Source: Dactylosporangium fulvum
GTDB taxonomy: Bacteria > Actinomycetota > Actinomycetes > Mycobacteriales > Micromonosporaceae
DNA length: 64,000 bases
NCBI RefSeq assembly: GCF_025137375.1
Contig: NZ_CP073720.1
Location: 8,332,501 to 8,396,500, forward strand
Direction of reading: 5' to 3'
Positions 57,915-64,000 of this stretch are shown in pieces. Every line of letters begins with the position of its first letter. Position 1 is the first letter of the stretch. Under the pieces are notes generated by a model. It had not been told where the DNA came from and ran no database searches. It saw nothing but the letters and a program-made list of their open reading frames with translations. A program made the position numbers and the translations under genes.

Positions 57915-59036
57915 GTGACGGTGAACGAATGGGACGTGGCGGTCATCGGGGGCGGGCCGGCGGGACTCTCCGCCGCCCACGAGTCGGCGCGGCGCGGGGC
58001 GCGGACGCTGGTCCTGGAGAAGGCGGTGCACCCGCGGTACAAAACCTGCGGTGGGGGTCTGATCGGGTTCACCGTCGCGGCGGTCGCCGACCGGATCACG
58101 ATCCCGGCGAGCGACCACATCGATCGTGCCGAGTTCACGCACGACGGGCGGCGCCGCTTCACGCGCACGACACGCCGCGCGCCGCTGCTGGCGATGGTCC
58201 GCCGGCCCGAGTTCGACGACGCGCTGCGGCTCGCCGCGGAGAAGGCGGGTGCGACGGTACGGCAGGCGACCGCCGCCCGCGCGATCGAGCAGACCGGCGC
58301 CGGGGTCCGGGTCCGGCTGGCCGGCGGCGACGAGGTGACGGCCGCCACGGTCGTCGGCGCCGACGGCTCGTCGGGGATCACCTCCCGGCACGTCGGCGTC
58401 GAGTACGGCCAGGTGGACCTGGGCCTGGAGGTCGAACTGCCGGTGGACGGGCCGACGCAGCGCGAGTGGCAGGGACGCCTGCTGATCGACTGGGGGCCGC
58501 TGCCCGGGTCGTACGCGTGGGTGTTCCCGAAGGGTGACGTGCTGACCGTCGGGGTCATCTCCGCCCGGGGCGACGGCGAACGGACCAAGGCGTATCTGCG
58601 CGCGTTCGTCGACCGCCTCGGGCTCACCGGCATCGAGCCGATCCACGACTCCGGGCACCTGACCCGGTGCCGCACCGAGACGTCGCCGCTGCGCGCCGGC
58701 AACGTCATCGTCGCCGGTGACGCGGGCGGGCTGCTGGAGCCCTGGACCCGGGAGGGGATCAGCTTCGCGGTGCGGTCGGGGGCGCTGGCCGGCGCGGCGG
58801 CCGCGACCGGCGACCTCGACGGCTACGCCCGGGCGGTCGAGACGCAGCTCGTCCCGGCGATGCGGGCCGGGCGCCGGCTGCTCGACACGTTCTCCCGCCG
58901 GCCGGGCCTGTTCCACACGATGCTGCGCACGCCGCCGGGGTGGCGGATGTTCGAGCGGTTCTGCCGGGGCGAGACCTCGTTCGAGGGCACCGTCGAACGG
59001 TTTCCGGTCCGCACGGCGCTGCGACTGCTGCGATGA
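57915..59036 (+). CDS. Geranylgeranyl reductase-family FAD oxidoreductase
   Basis: 373 residues from GTG 57915. FAD-binding GGGPAGLSAA at the N-terminus, then LVLEKAVHPRYKTCGGGL (the PxxKxCGGG motif of the family), VVGADGSSG and IVAGDAGGLLEPWTREGISF. These enzymes saturate prenyl chains or act on related lipids. No prenyltransferase lies beside it. The C-terminus is typical length. Confidence 0.88.
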   Translation: MTVNEWDVAVIGGGPAGLSAAHESARRGARTLVLEKAVHPRYKTCGGGLIGFTVAAVADRITIPASDHIDRAEFTHDGRRRFTRTTRRAPLLAMVRRPEFDDALRLAAEKAGATVRQATAARAIEQTGAGVRVRLAGGDEVTAATVVGADGSSGITSRHVGVEYGQVDLGLEVELPVDGPTQREWQGRLLIDWGPLPGSYAWVFPKGDVLTVGVISARGDGERTKAYLRAFVDRLGLTGIEPIHDSGHLTRCRTETSPLRAGNVIVAGDAGGLLEPWTREGISFAVRSGALAGAAAATGDLDGYARAVETQLVPAMRAGRRLLDTFSRRPGLFHTMLRTPPGWRMFERFCRGETSFEGTVERFPVRTALRLLR

Positions 59037-59093
59037 GCTTTTCCGGGGCTGCCGTCGTCGGCATGAGATTTCGGACGAACCTGGTCCTCGGCG

Positions 59094-59741
59094 CTACTTG
59101 ACCTCGATGCCGAGCGAGGCGGCCAGCACCGGGGCCAGTTCGAGGAGCTGGCGGTCGTCGACGATCGCGCCGCGCAGGGATTCGGCACCGGCGGCGACGT
59201 CGAGCTCCCGCGCGCCGCGGAAGTCGACCTTCTTCAGCTTGGCGCCGGTGAACCGGGCCCGGCGGAGGGTCGAGCCGGCGAAGGTGACGTTGGTGAGCGT
59301 GGCGCCGCCGCAGTCGAGCTCGGTGAGGTCGCAGCCGTCGAACTCGACGTCGGCGATCGTCGAGCCGCGGAGGTTCAGTGTGTCGATCTTGCACCGCTGG
59401 AAGACCACCCGGCGCAGCCGCGAACCGTAGGCCTCGATCCCGGCGAGCGAGCTGTCGAGGACGGAGACGTCGAGCCACTCGGTGTCGGCGAGGCGGAGGC
59501 CGACCCAGCGGTTGCGGCTGATCCAGACGTCGCTGAACCGGCTGCGCTCCAGCGAGCCTCCGCCGAGGACGACACCGGAGAATGCCGACTCGATGAACGT
59601 GGCGTGACCGGCGCGGACGTCCTCGAGTTCCACGTCCGAGAGGTGTACCTCGGTGTAGTTGCCGTCCGGTTCGAGCGGTTCGCCGTGCTCCTGCAGATAG
59701 GCGGCGTAGGCCAGGTCTTCGAGCGACTGCGCTGCGGGCAT
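59094..59741 (-). CDS. Pentapeptide-repeat protein
   Basis: 215 residues. From residue 33 to about 175 the sequence follows the A(D/N)Lxx-like five-residue pattern with central Leu/Phe (for example VHLSDVELEDVRAGHATFIE, CDLTELDCGGATLTNVTFAG, RRARFTGAKLKKVDFRGARE), so a right-handed quadrilateral beta-helix is expected. Some such proteins mimic DNA and protect gyrase, but the function here is unknown. No membrane segment. Confidence 0.8.
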   Translation of the reverse strand: MPAAQSLEDLAYAAYLQEHGEPLEPDGNYTEVHLSDVELEDVRAGHATFIESAFSGVVLGGGSLERSRFSDVWISRNRWVGLRLADTEWLDVSVLDSSLAGIEAYGSRLRRVVFQRCKIDTLNLRGSTIADVEFDGCDLTELDCGGATLTNVTFAGSTLRRARFTGAKLKKVDFRGARELDVAAGAESLRGAIVDDRQLLELAPVLAASLGIEVK

Positions 59742-59749
59742 ACGGCAGA

Positions 59750-59790
59750 CGCTACGCCTCCCGCCGGTGTGTTCGGCGGGAGGCGTAGCG
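59750..59790. terminator. 17-bp perfect hairpin upstream of the pentapeptide gene
   Basis: Arms 59750-59766 and 59774-59790, loop GTGTGTT. Located between two minus-strand genes, 9 bases before the pentapeptide start, so it most likely ends transcription from the SRPBCC operon. Confidence 0.75.
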
Positions 59791-59880
59791 GTCCTGCGTG
59801 CCTCAGGCGTTCACCGGCGCCCTGTCCGCGGCCGCGGCTCCCGGCTCCGGTGCGATCGCGGTCTCCGGCTGTTGTCGTGC

Positions 59881-59920
59881 CGGCGGCTGCTTTTGTCGGC
59901 GGCTGCTTTTGTCGGCGGCT
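59881..59920. repeat. 16-bp tandem repeat next to the SRPBCC stop
   Basis: CGGCGGCTGCTTTTGT occurs at 59881-59896 and 59897-59912, followed by a partial third unit CGGCGGCT that runs into the stop codon of the SRPBCC gene. On the minus strand it gives A-runs; role unknown. Confidence 0.8.
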
Positions 59921-60660
59921 CAGGCCATGGCCTTCGCGAGCCACTCGCTCCAGGCCTGCTCGGCCTCGGCCGGGTCGACGTCGGCGAAGACGTGGTGGCC
60001 GGTCACGATGACCCCGCCACGGCCGACGAACCGCAGCAGCGCGTCGTCGGTGCGCACGCCGAGGAAGCTCGGCTCCAGCACCGTGTCGACCACACCGTCG
60101 ACCCGCTCGCCGCCGAGGGTGAAGTGCACCTTGTCGCCCTCGCCGACGTCCTTGGCCAGCCCGACGGCGGTGGTGAGCTTCGCCCAGACGGTCTCCTGGT
60201 CGGGCAGCTGCCCGCCGAACACCGTGACCGGCACGGCGGTGCGGCCGGGGAAGTGCTCCAGGTACTGCGCCAGGGACCGCAGGTAGAGCGGGTTGCCCTT
60301 CTTCAGCGCGTCGTACTCGGACTCCCAGTCCCCGGTCAGGATGCCGCTGTGCACGAGACGCAGCGCGGTGGAGCCGCCGTCGCGGCCCTCGATGAGGTAT
60401 TCGAACGCCATGTAAGCGCCGTCCTCGCCGGGCGTGCCGCGGTAGGCGAAGCGGCGGCCCGGCTCCCAGCCGGTGATCGTGGCGCCCGAGGTGCCGCCGA
60501 ACATCGTCATGCTGGCCGTGCCGCCCTCGCGGGGCTCGACCTCGTTGCGGCCCATGAACCAGGAGTCGATGCCGGGGCCGGTGGCGATGGCGTCCCAGAC
60601 CTGCTCCGGGGTGGCCTCGAGGGTGATGTCGTGGGTCAGCTCGAACTCGTGCGCGGTCAT
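59920..60660 (-). CDS. SRPBCC/AHSA1-domain protein
   Basis: 246 residues. N-terminal half is an AHSA1-type START-like fold: FELTHDITLEATPEQVWDAI, GPGIDSWFMGRNEVEP and GWEPGRRFAYRG. A second, weaker repeat of the fold seems to fill the C-terminal half (KVHFTLGGERVDGVVDTVLE). The upstream ArsR gene ends one base before the start, the common ArsR-SRPBCC pairing in actinobacteria. Ligand unknown. Confidence 0.85.
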   Translation of the reverse strand: MTAHEFELTHDITLEATPEQVWDAIATGPGIDSWFMGRNEVEPREGGTASMTMFGGTSGATITGWEPGRRFAYRGTPGEDGAYMAFEYLIEGRDGGSTALRLVHSGILTGDWESEYDALKKGNPLYLRSLAQYLEHFPGRTAVPVTVFGGQLPDQETVWAKLTTAVGLAKDVGEGDKVHFTLGGERVDGVVDTVLEPSFLGVRTDDALLRFVGRGGVIVTGHHVFADVDPAEAEQAWSEWLAKAMA

Positions 60661-60661
60661 C

Positions 60662-61303
60662 TCAGGACTCCCTGGTCTCGGTCTGTGCTGCGATCTCGGT
60701 CTGGGCCTGGTCGGCTCGGGGCTTGATGCTCGGATGGACGGCGACGATGACCCGGTGGTCGCGGCCGCCTGGGGCGCTCTCGTCGTGGTAGCGGCTCACC
60801 AGTGCGGTGACGGCCGCGGTCAGCTCCTGGGCGAAGGCGGCCCGGTCGGCGGCGGAGGCGAACCGCACCGTCCCGTCGAGCGTGAACGTGGCGACCGGCT
60901 TGCCGGCGCGGGCGGCGCCGGTGATGAGCTGGCCGACCTCCTTGACGAGCCGTGCGGCGACGGCGAGCAGCCAGCGCGCGGACAGCTTGTCGGGTGACCG
61001 GCTCGGGTCGGGCTGGACGGCGGCGAGCGCGGCGGGCGAGATCACGAACGAGGCGGCGGTCGCCCGCAGCACCCGCTCGGTGACGTTGCCCTTGCGCCGC
61101 TCCTCGACCAGCTCGACGAGGCCGTGCGACTCGAGGGTCTTCAGGTGGTAGTTCACCTTCTGCCTGGGCAGACCGACGATCGCCGCGAGGCTCGTCGCCG
61201 AGTGCGGCTCCGCCAGCAACGCCAGCAGTCGCGCCCGGATCGGGTCGAGCGCGACTTCCGCCGCCCCGGCCTCTTCGATGACTCCCACTTCGAACATGCC
61301 CAT
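60662..61303 (-). CDS. ArsR-family regulator of the SRPBCC operon
   Basis: 213 residues from ATG 61303 or 211 from ATG 61297. The winged helix is LDPIRARLLALLAEPHSATS, then LPRQKVNYHLKTLESHGLVE. The rest includes TFTLDGTVRFASAADRAAFA and a C-terminal tail. A TTGACA at 61335-61330 with TAGCGT 18 bases on would give a transcript starting near ATG 61297, so the shorter start is plausible. Nested palindromes cover this promoter. Confidence 0.87.
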   Translation of the reverse strand: MGMFEVGVIEEAGAAEVALDPIRARLLALLAEPHSATSLAAIVGLPRQKVNYHLKTLESHGLVELVEERRKGNVTERVLRATAASFVISPAALAAVQPDPSRSPDKLSARWLLAVAARLVKEVGQLITGAARAGKPVATFTLDGTVRFASAADRAAFAQELTAAVTALVSRYHDESAPGGRDHRVIVAVHPSIKPRADQAQTEIAAQTETRES

Positions 61304-61312
61304 ACGCTACGT

Positions 61313-61352
61313 ACCGACAACTCAGTTTGTCAAGACAAAAAAAGTTGTCGGT
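61313..61352. promoter_or_regulatory. Nested palindromes over the ArsR promoter
   Basis: Outer arms ACCGACAACT (61313-61322) and its complement (61343-61352). Inner arms TTTGTC (61326-61331) and GACAAA (61334-61339). The TTGACA -35 of the minus-strand promoter overlaps the inner palindrome. TTGTC words occur four times, which suggests cooperative binding of the ArsR dimer. Confidence 0.7.
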
Positions 61353-61382
61353 GCAGGCGACCGGGGCCGGGCAGCGAACAGC

Positions 61383-61423
61383 GTCGAGCCGGAAGACCCG
61401 GGCGGGAGGTCTTCCGGCTCGAC
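61383..61423. terminator. 16-bp hairpin after the discoidin/beta-helix gene
   Basis: Perfect 16-base arms (61383-61398, 61408-61423), nine-base loop. It lies 27 bases beyond the stop of the large minus-strand gene and ends its transcript before the ArsR promoter region. Confidence 0.8.
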
Positions 61424-61449
61424 GTTCTTTCAGGGGTGTCGCGTGTGGG

Positions 61450-64000
61450 TTACGGCCCGCTCACCACGTACTGGATCTGGTTCGCGGTGTTCGCCGGGCC
61501 GCCGGTGTTGTTGATGACGCGGTTGATCGTGCCCACGCCGCCGAGCGAGACGCTCACCATGTTGCGGAACTGGATGCCGGGCTTCACCGGTACCTCGAAC
61601 GAGCGCTCCCCCACGACCGCGGGGTTCACGTTGAAGTAGCAGTAGCTGCCCAGGCCCCAGGCCTCGTGCGTGGTGACCGAGTCGGCGACCTTGTAGGCGG
61701 CGTAGCCACGGGTCGACCCGTTCATCCAGGCCGCCTGGTTCGGCGGGTCGTACGGCATCTCGTTCTGGAAGAAGTACGTCCGGCCGCCGTTGCCGTTCCA
61801 GACGACCTGGTACTTCTGGTAGTGCTCGACGAACAGGCCCTCCATGAGGACGTTGTTGCCGTTGACCACCATGCCGACGTCGCCCGGGTTGACGGTCCAG
61901 CCGACGGTGCCGGCGTTGCCGTGGTCGGCGCGCCAGATCCACATGTGGTCGCCCAACACGTTGTTGCTGTTGATCTGCAGGCTGACCGTGGCCTTGCCGG
62001 CGATGTAGCCGCCGACACGGAAGAACACGTCGTGGAGCGAGGTCGGGTTCGCCGCGTGGTTCGCCGCGGAGCCGGGCGGGCCGACCTCGACGAGGGTGGG
62101 CGAGTTGACCGTACCGGCGTCGATGAGCACACCGGCGAGCTTCACGCCGTCGACGTCCGCCACCTTGATCGCGGTGATGCCGTTGTCCGGGATCAGCGTC
62201 GCGAGGCCGAGGCCCAGGATCACGGTGTTGGGGTTGTTGACCTGCAGGGTCTGGTTCAGGTGGTACACACCCGGGGTGACCAGCAGGTGCCGGCCGGCCG
62301 CGAGGGCCGCGTTCATCTGGGCCGCGGTGGCGCCGGGGCGCACGACGTAGAACTGGTCGAGCGAGATCGACTGTCCCTGCGGGGTCTTGTTGTACCAGCT
62401 CGTCCCCGACGAGTTCGTCTGCAGTGCCGGGACGAAGACCCGGTACGTGCCGGTGCCGTCGATATACAGGAACGGCTTCTCGCGGGAGATCGGCGTGGTG
62501 CCGATGACGGTGTGCGAGGGGTTCGGGAAGTTCGCCGGCGGTGCGCCGGTCACGCCCTGGAACACCATGTTCCACACCGAGCCGGCCCAGCTGCCGAACT
62601 CACTGTTCCGCGAGTACCACTGCTGCTGTGATCCCGAGACGACCTGGCCGTCGACCTTGGTGTCGGCCATGAGGCCGCCGCTGGCCCAGCCGTCGCCGCC
62701 GTTCCAGAGCTGGATCTGGTTGTTGGCGCCCTTGAGGTGCATGCGGCGGTACGGCACCGCCTGTGCGACGGCCCACCGCTCGACCTGGATGCCGTTGCCC
62801 GTGCCGGGCAGGGTGACCGCCAGGTTCTCCGCGCCCCGCCAGAAGTTCTGCGTGGCGTTGCCGTCGAACCAGGTGGCCTCGACCCGGACGTGGCCGTTGA
62901 GGTTCACGTCGTCGGGCGAGAGGCCGAGACCGTGGACGGTCGTGTAGAAGCCGAGGTTGACGTCCTGCGTGTACGTGCCCGGCTTGTACAGCACCGCGTA
63001 GCGGTTGGTGCCGAACTGGTTCGTCTCCTGGGCGGTGAAAATCTGGTTCAGCCTGCTCTGCGCCGCGGCCGCCTGCGAGGGGTCGAAGACGAAGACGTTG
63101 GGGCCGAAGTTGGGGTTCTTCGGGTCGGTCGGCTCGACCGGCGGGTTGCTCGTCGGGGGGCTGCTGCTCGGCGGGTTCGACGTGCCGCTCTGCGTCGTGT
63201 ACACCTCAAATTCCCACAACGAGTCGCCCCACTGCGTGGCGCGCGCGGTGGCGTAGACGCGCACGTACCGTCCGCTGCCCGTCACGTCGACGGTCTGGAC
63301 GCCGCCGGTGCCGGTGGTGGTCGAGTAGATGTTCGCCCAGCTGGTGTTGTCGCCGGACGTCTGGATCTGGAACGCCCGCGCGTACGCGGCCTCCCACCGC
63401 AGGACCACGCGGCAGATCTGGTAGCTCGCGCCGAGGTCGACGCTGATCCACTGCGGGTCGCTCGCGGCGCTCGACCAGCGGGTGCCGGGGTCGCCGTCGA
63501 CGGCCGCACTCGCCGGGGTGCCGGCGTTCTCGGTCGAGGACGCGGTGACGGGCCGGCTGATCGCGCGGTTCACCGGTCCGCAGGTGCCGGACGGGCCGAA
63601 CTCGCCGAAGATCTGGAACTCCCAGAGCGAGTAGCCGTAGGCGGTGTTGCGCTGGGTGCCGTACATACGGACGTACCGGCCGGAGCCGGAGACGTTGAGC
63701 GTCTGCACGCCACCGGTGCCGGTGGTGGTGTTGTAGATCGAGGTCCAGGTGCTGGCGTTGTCGGAGACCTGGATCTGGAACGCCTTGCCGGAGGCGGCCT
63801 CCCAGTTCAGGACGACCTGGGACAGCGTGGCGGTGGCGCCCAGGTCGACCTGGATCCACTGCGGGTCACTGAAGGCGCTGGCCCAACGGGTGCCGGTGTT
63901 GCCGTCGGTGGCGGCGGAGGCGGAGGTACCGGCATTCTCGGCCGAGGAGGCGGTGGTGGGCTTGCCTTGCGAGAGCAGTGTCGGCGCGGCGCTGGCGTTC
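61450..64000 (-). CDS. Secreted discoidin (F5/8 type C) and beta-helix carbohydrate-active protein, N-terminus outside window
   Basis: About 850 residues visible; the frame is open to the window edge, so the signal peptide lies beyond. Two F5/8 type C domains are tandem, each with NAGTxASAA-DG-TGTRWxSA, DPQWIxVDLG and TTTGTGGVQT then GSGRYVR. A Pro/Ser/Asn linker follows (NPPSSSPPTSNPP). The last 580 residues form a right-handed beta-helix with pectate-lyase/GH55-like wording (RYAVLYKPGTYTQDVNLGFY, FYTTVHGLGLSPDDV, LLVTPGVYHLNQTLQVNNPN). Likely binds and cuts or modifies a polysaccharide outside the cell. Catalytic residues not assigned. Confidence 0.85.
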   Translation of the reverse strand, partial: NASAAPTLLSQGKPTTASSAENAGTSASAATDGNTGTRWASAFSDPQWIQVDLGATATLSQVVLNWEAASGKAFQIQVSDNASTWTSIYNTTTGTGGVQTLNVSGSGRYVRMYGTQRNTAYGYSLWEFQIFGEFGPSGTCGPVNRAISRPVTASSTENAGTPASAAVDGDPGTRWSSAASDPQWISVDLGASYQICRVVLRWEAAYARAFQIQTSGDNTSWANIYSTTTGTGGVQTVDVTGSGRYVRVYATARATQWGDSLWEFEVYTTQSGTSNPPSSSPPTSNPPVEPTDPKNPNFGPNVFVFDPSQAAAAQSRLNQIFTAQETNQFGTNRYAVLYKPGTYTQDVNLGFYTTVHGLGLSPDDVNLNGHVRVEATWFDGNATQNFWRGAENLAVTLPGTGNGIQVERWAVAQAVPYRRMHLKGANNQIQLWNGGDGWASGGLMADTKVDGQVVSGSQQQWYSRNSEFGSWAGSVWNMVFQGVTGAPPANFPNPSHTVIGTTPISREKPFLYIDGTGTYRVFVPALQTNSSGTSWYNKTPQGQSISLDQFYVVRPGATAAQMNAALAAGRHLLVTPGVYHLNQTLQVNNPNTVILGLGLATLIPDNGITAIKVADVDGVKLAGVLIDAGTVNSPTLVEVGPPGSAANHAANPTSLHDVFFRVGGYIAGKATVSLQINSNNVLGDHMWIWRADHGNAGTVGWTVNPGDVGMVVNGNNVLMEGLFVEHYQKYQVVWNGNGGRTYFFQNEMPYDPPNQAAWMNGSTRGYAAYKVADSVTTHEAWGLGSYCYFNVNPAVVGERSFEVPVKPGIQFRNMVSVSLGGVGTINRVINNTGGPANTANQIQYVVSGP

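Overview
The window is high-G+C actinobacterial chromosome. GTG starts, ATGA/GTGA translational overlaps, ECF and FliA-type sigma factors, CbtAB, LutABC and an integrated pSAM2-like element all fit a filamentous, probably zoosporic actinomycete of the Micromonosporaceae (Actinoplanes-like). That placement is inference from gene content.

Layout. 1-6.5 kb: the tail of a FAD oxidoreductase, a PaiB-like FMN protein, a membrane protein, a 4'-phosphopantetheinyl transferase, a frameshifted LacI remnant and the lactate-oxidation operon lutABC. 6.7-12 kb: an RtcB RNA ligase converging on a five-gene operon (Ycf46-type AAA ATPase, DUF1257, DUF2997, membrane/helix-hairpin-helix protein, radical SAM activase-like protein). 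This looks like one uncharacterised functional unit. 12-28 kb: ordinary chromosomal genes, including an ECF sigma/anti-sigma pair, an ArsR/serine hydrolase pair, YcnI, a VKOR/thioredoxin-like disulfide pair, CbtAB, an FhuF-like protein, several regulators, a PP2C phosphatase, a CHASE-GGDEF protein, YaaA and CapA. Two identical tRNA-Gly genes flank capA in opposite orientation, followed by tRNA-Cys and tRNA-Val.

28.26-43.86 kb: a complete 15.6-kb actinomycete integrative and conjugative element (AICE) in the 3' end of tRNA-Val. It is bounded by 49-bp direct repeats differing at one base. It carries integrase, excisionase, a primase-polymerase plus DUF3631 ATPase for replication, an FtsK/TraB translocase and an SpdB-like membrane protein for transfer. 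It also carries a TPR/HTH regulator and two NUDIX hydrolases. The noncoding DNA holds iteron arrays, tandem palindromic operators and putative arm-type integrase sites. The cargo near attR is a clearly lower-G+C operon (DUF262, HEPN ribonuclease-like protein, small HTH protein), which I read as a defence module. Beside it is an unrecognised 452-residue protein with a C-terminal hydrophobic hairpin.

43.9-49 kb: a disturbed zone beyond attR with a degenerate RelE/HigB-like toxin, a G/T-skewed tract, a RibD-C reductase, a PadR operon, a frameshifted gene remnant, an unknown membrane protein and a GntR/VOC divergent pair. 49.7-64 kb: a FliA-type sigma factor, RecQ, a deazaflavin-dependent nitroreductase-like protein, an acidic disordered protein, a PEP mutase/isocitrate lyase-like enzyme, an SDR remnant and an HxlR/NmrA pair. 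Carbonic anhydrase, a geranylgeranyl reductase-type flavoprotein, a pentapeptide protein, an ArsR/SRPBCC pair and a large secreted discoidin/beta-helix protein cut by the window end complete it.
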